From Phytophthora colocasiae (taxonomy: Eukaryota; Oomycota; Peronosporomycetes; Peronosporales; Peronosporaceae), in assembly GCA_018806915.1 (NCBI GenBank), contig JAGKQI010000064.1:496001-560000 (forward strand): DNA of 64,000 bases. Reading direction: 5' to 3'. The position numbers were made by a program, and so were the translations under genes. Of the stretch, positions 62,440 through 64,000 are shown piece by piece (the first letter of the stretch is position 1; every line of letters starts with the position of its first letter). Below the pieces are notes generated by a model that worked only from the letters and a program-made list of their open reading frames with translations, was not told the DNA's origin and searched no databases.

Positions 62440-62500
62440 TTATCCGGTATCAAACCGGTTTTATTTCTTCATCAATAATACCGGTACAAATACCAGTATC
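62440..62500. promoter_or_regulatory. ACCGGT-rich cluster between RPB8 and Rab11
   Basis: TCCGGTATCAAACCGGTTTT, then AATACCGGTACAAATACC within 61 bp between two divergent starts; shares AACCGGTTTT with the cluster at 57171-57220. Confidence 0.45.
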
Positions 62501-62647
62501 AAAGCATCTGTTCCCAAAGCAGGACATTAAACCGACGCTTTTGCCTTTGTAACGACAAAACCAGAGCCAGAAGACGAGAAGAAGAGATAATCTAAAGAGC
62601 TTTGCCCCACGTTAGGAAAAACCTTCAGTCGGCAAAGGAGAGAGTAG

Positions 62648-63429
<782 letters not shown>

Positions 63430-63657
63430 GCTCTGGGCGATGGAAGGCGAAGAGATAAAGGCACAGCCATGTAACAAGCGAAGGAGAGTTCAACTTGGCA
63501 CTGCAATACACTCGAGTTTAAGCTTACCACGCCACGTACGTCGATGTAGCACCGCACTGCAACGTCTGACACTTTTTGTCGTCACTTTGTGTTTTTAGTC
63601 CCATTTGTGATTTAGTCTGATAGATTTAGCTATCGATGACCATTTTACCAAACACTG

Positions 63658-64000
63658 ATGGCCAACAAGAAGCGTAGTCGTCCGAAAGCCACTCCGGCTG
63701 TACGTGCACGATCGTTCGCTTTTATAATATTTCAATGCGTGTTAATACTTATTGTGTATGTTTGCAATAATCTGAAGCAGTTGGAGGTGAAGAATGTCGC
63801 GTCATCTGAGCAAAAACCCAAGAAGAAGGCTAAGTTCGCATTCTCCAAGACACTGACGACCGATGCGAAAGTTAAAGCAACGGCTGCCAATGAATCCAAG
63901 GATATCAATAAGGAAGAGCAACCTCCAGTGAAAAATGTTGTTGACGATTCTCGTTCGGAAGGTGCTAAGAAGAAGAAAAAGAAGAAGAAAAACAAAAACT
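63658..64000 (+). CDS. Lys-rich hypothetical protein, runs off the window
   Basis: The ATG at 63658 is followed by MANKKRSRPKATPA. A likely intron (63700 to about 63780, GTACGT...GCAG, 81 bp) would join in frame to LEVKNVASSEQKPKKKAKF. Read without splicing, the frame also stays open and would insert a hydrophobic segment (FAFIIFQCVLILIVYVC), so a membrane form cannot be excluded. The rest is Lys/Glu-rich and likely disordered, as in nucleolar proteins. Incomplete. Confidence 0.55.
   Translation, partial: MANKKRSRPKATPAVRARSFAFIIFQCVLILIVYVCNNLKQLEVKNVASSEQKPKKKAKFAFSKTLTTDAKVKATAANESKDINKEEQPPVKNVVDDSRSEGAKKKKKKKKNKN

Overview
The window looks like nuclear DNA of an oomycete, most probably Phytophthora or a close relative. 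Pointers are a Crinkler (CRN) effector gene with its HVLVxxP header motif, a near-perfect oomycete initiator element, an NPSN-type SNARE, a stand-alone HIS4-like histidine enzyme, short GT-AG introns (about 50-100 bp) and a dense mix of Ty3, Harbinger, hAT, MULE and Crypton transposons. No rRNA, tRNA or CRISPR array was recognised. All domain calls are from reading the sequence; no database search was run.

Layout. 1-32 kb is repeat-rich. It holds a decayed Ty3/gypsy element (1-3443), a secreted Cys-rich protein, a CRN-type NTPase-nuclease gene, a large 2-oxoglutarate oxygenase and a truncated second CRN copy. These are followed by two paralogous C2-domain genes separated by an ITPK fragment and a 418-bp inverted-repeat element, a conserved unknown gene with a frameshift, a decayed DDX11/CHL1 helicase copy and a frameshifted PIF/Harbinger transposase. 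Next come two nearly identical full-length Harbinger elements in opposite orientation (23356-26697 and 27723-31071) around a 676-bp hAT-type MITE that itself splits an older reading frame. 32.6-36.4 kb is a small genic island (HIS4-like, QCR9-like, a disordered KEN-box protein). 36.5-48.5 kb is again mobile DNA: a hAT-like MITE, a Crypton-type tyrosine recombinase with a neighbouring chromodomain gene, a broken hAT transposase and a broken MULE transposase that carries a Ulp1 protease domain.

48.7-64 kb is compact and housekeeping: RPC9, RBM39-like splicing factor, UNC-45, DYNLT, UBC9, proteasome beta-6, TIM17, NPSN SNARE, an ankyrin-SAM protein, a tail-anchored protein, a tiny PET100-like protein, RPB8, Rab11 and the start of a Lys-rich protein. 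Many are divergent pairs with a few hundred bases or less between them. The sharp change at about 48.6 kb fits the gene-dense/gene-sparse 'two-speed' organisation known for Phytophthora.

Most interesting: the inverted Harbinger pair, where one copy has an apparently intact four-exon transposase and both copies carry slips in the same A-run of the DNA-binding ORF; the Crypton recombinase with a possible histone-fold/chromodomain partner; the MULE-Ulp1 fusion; the CRN pair; and an apparent GA-AG intron in RPB8.
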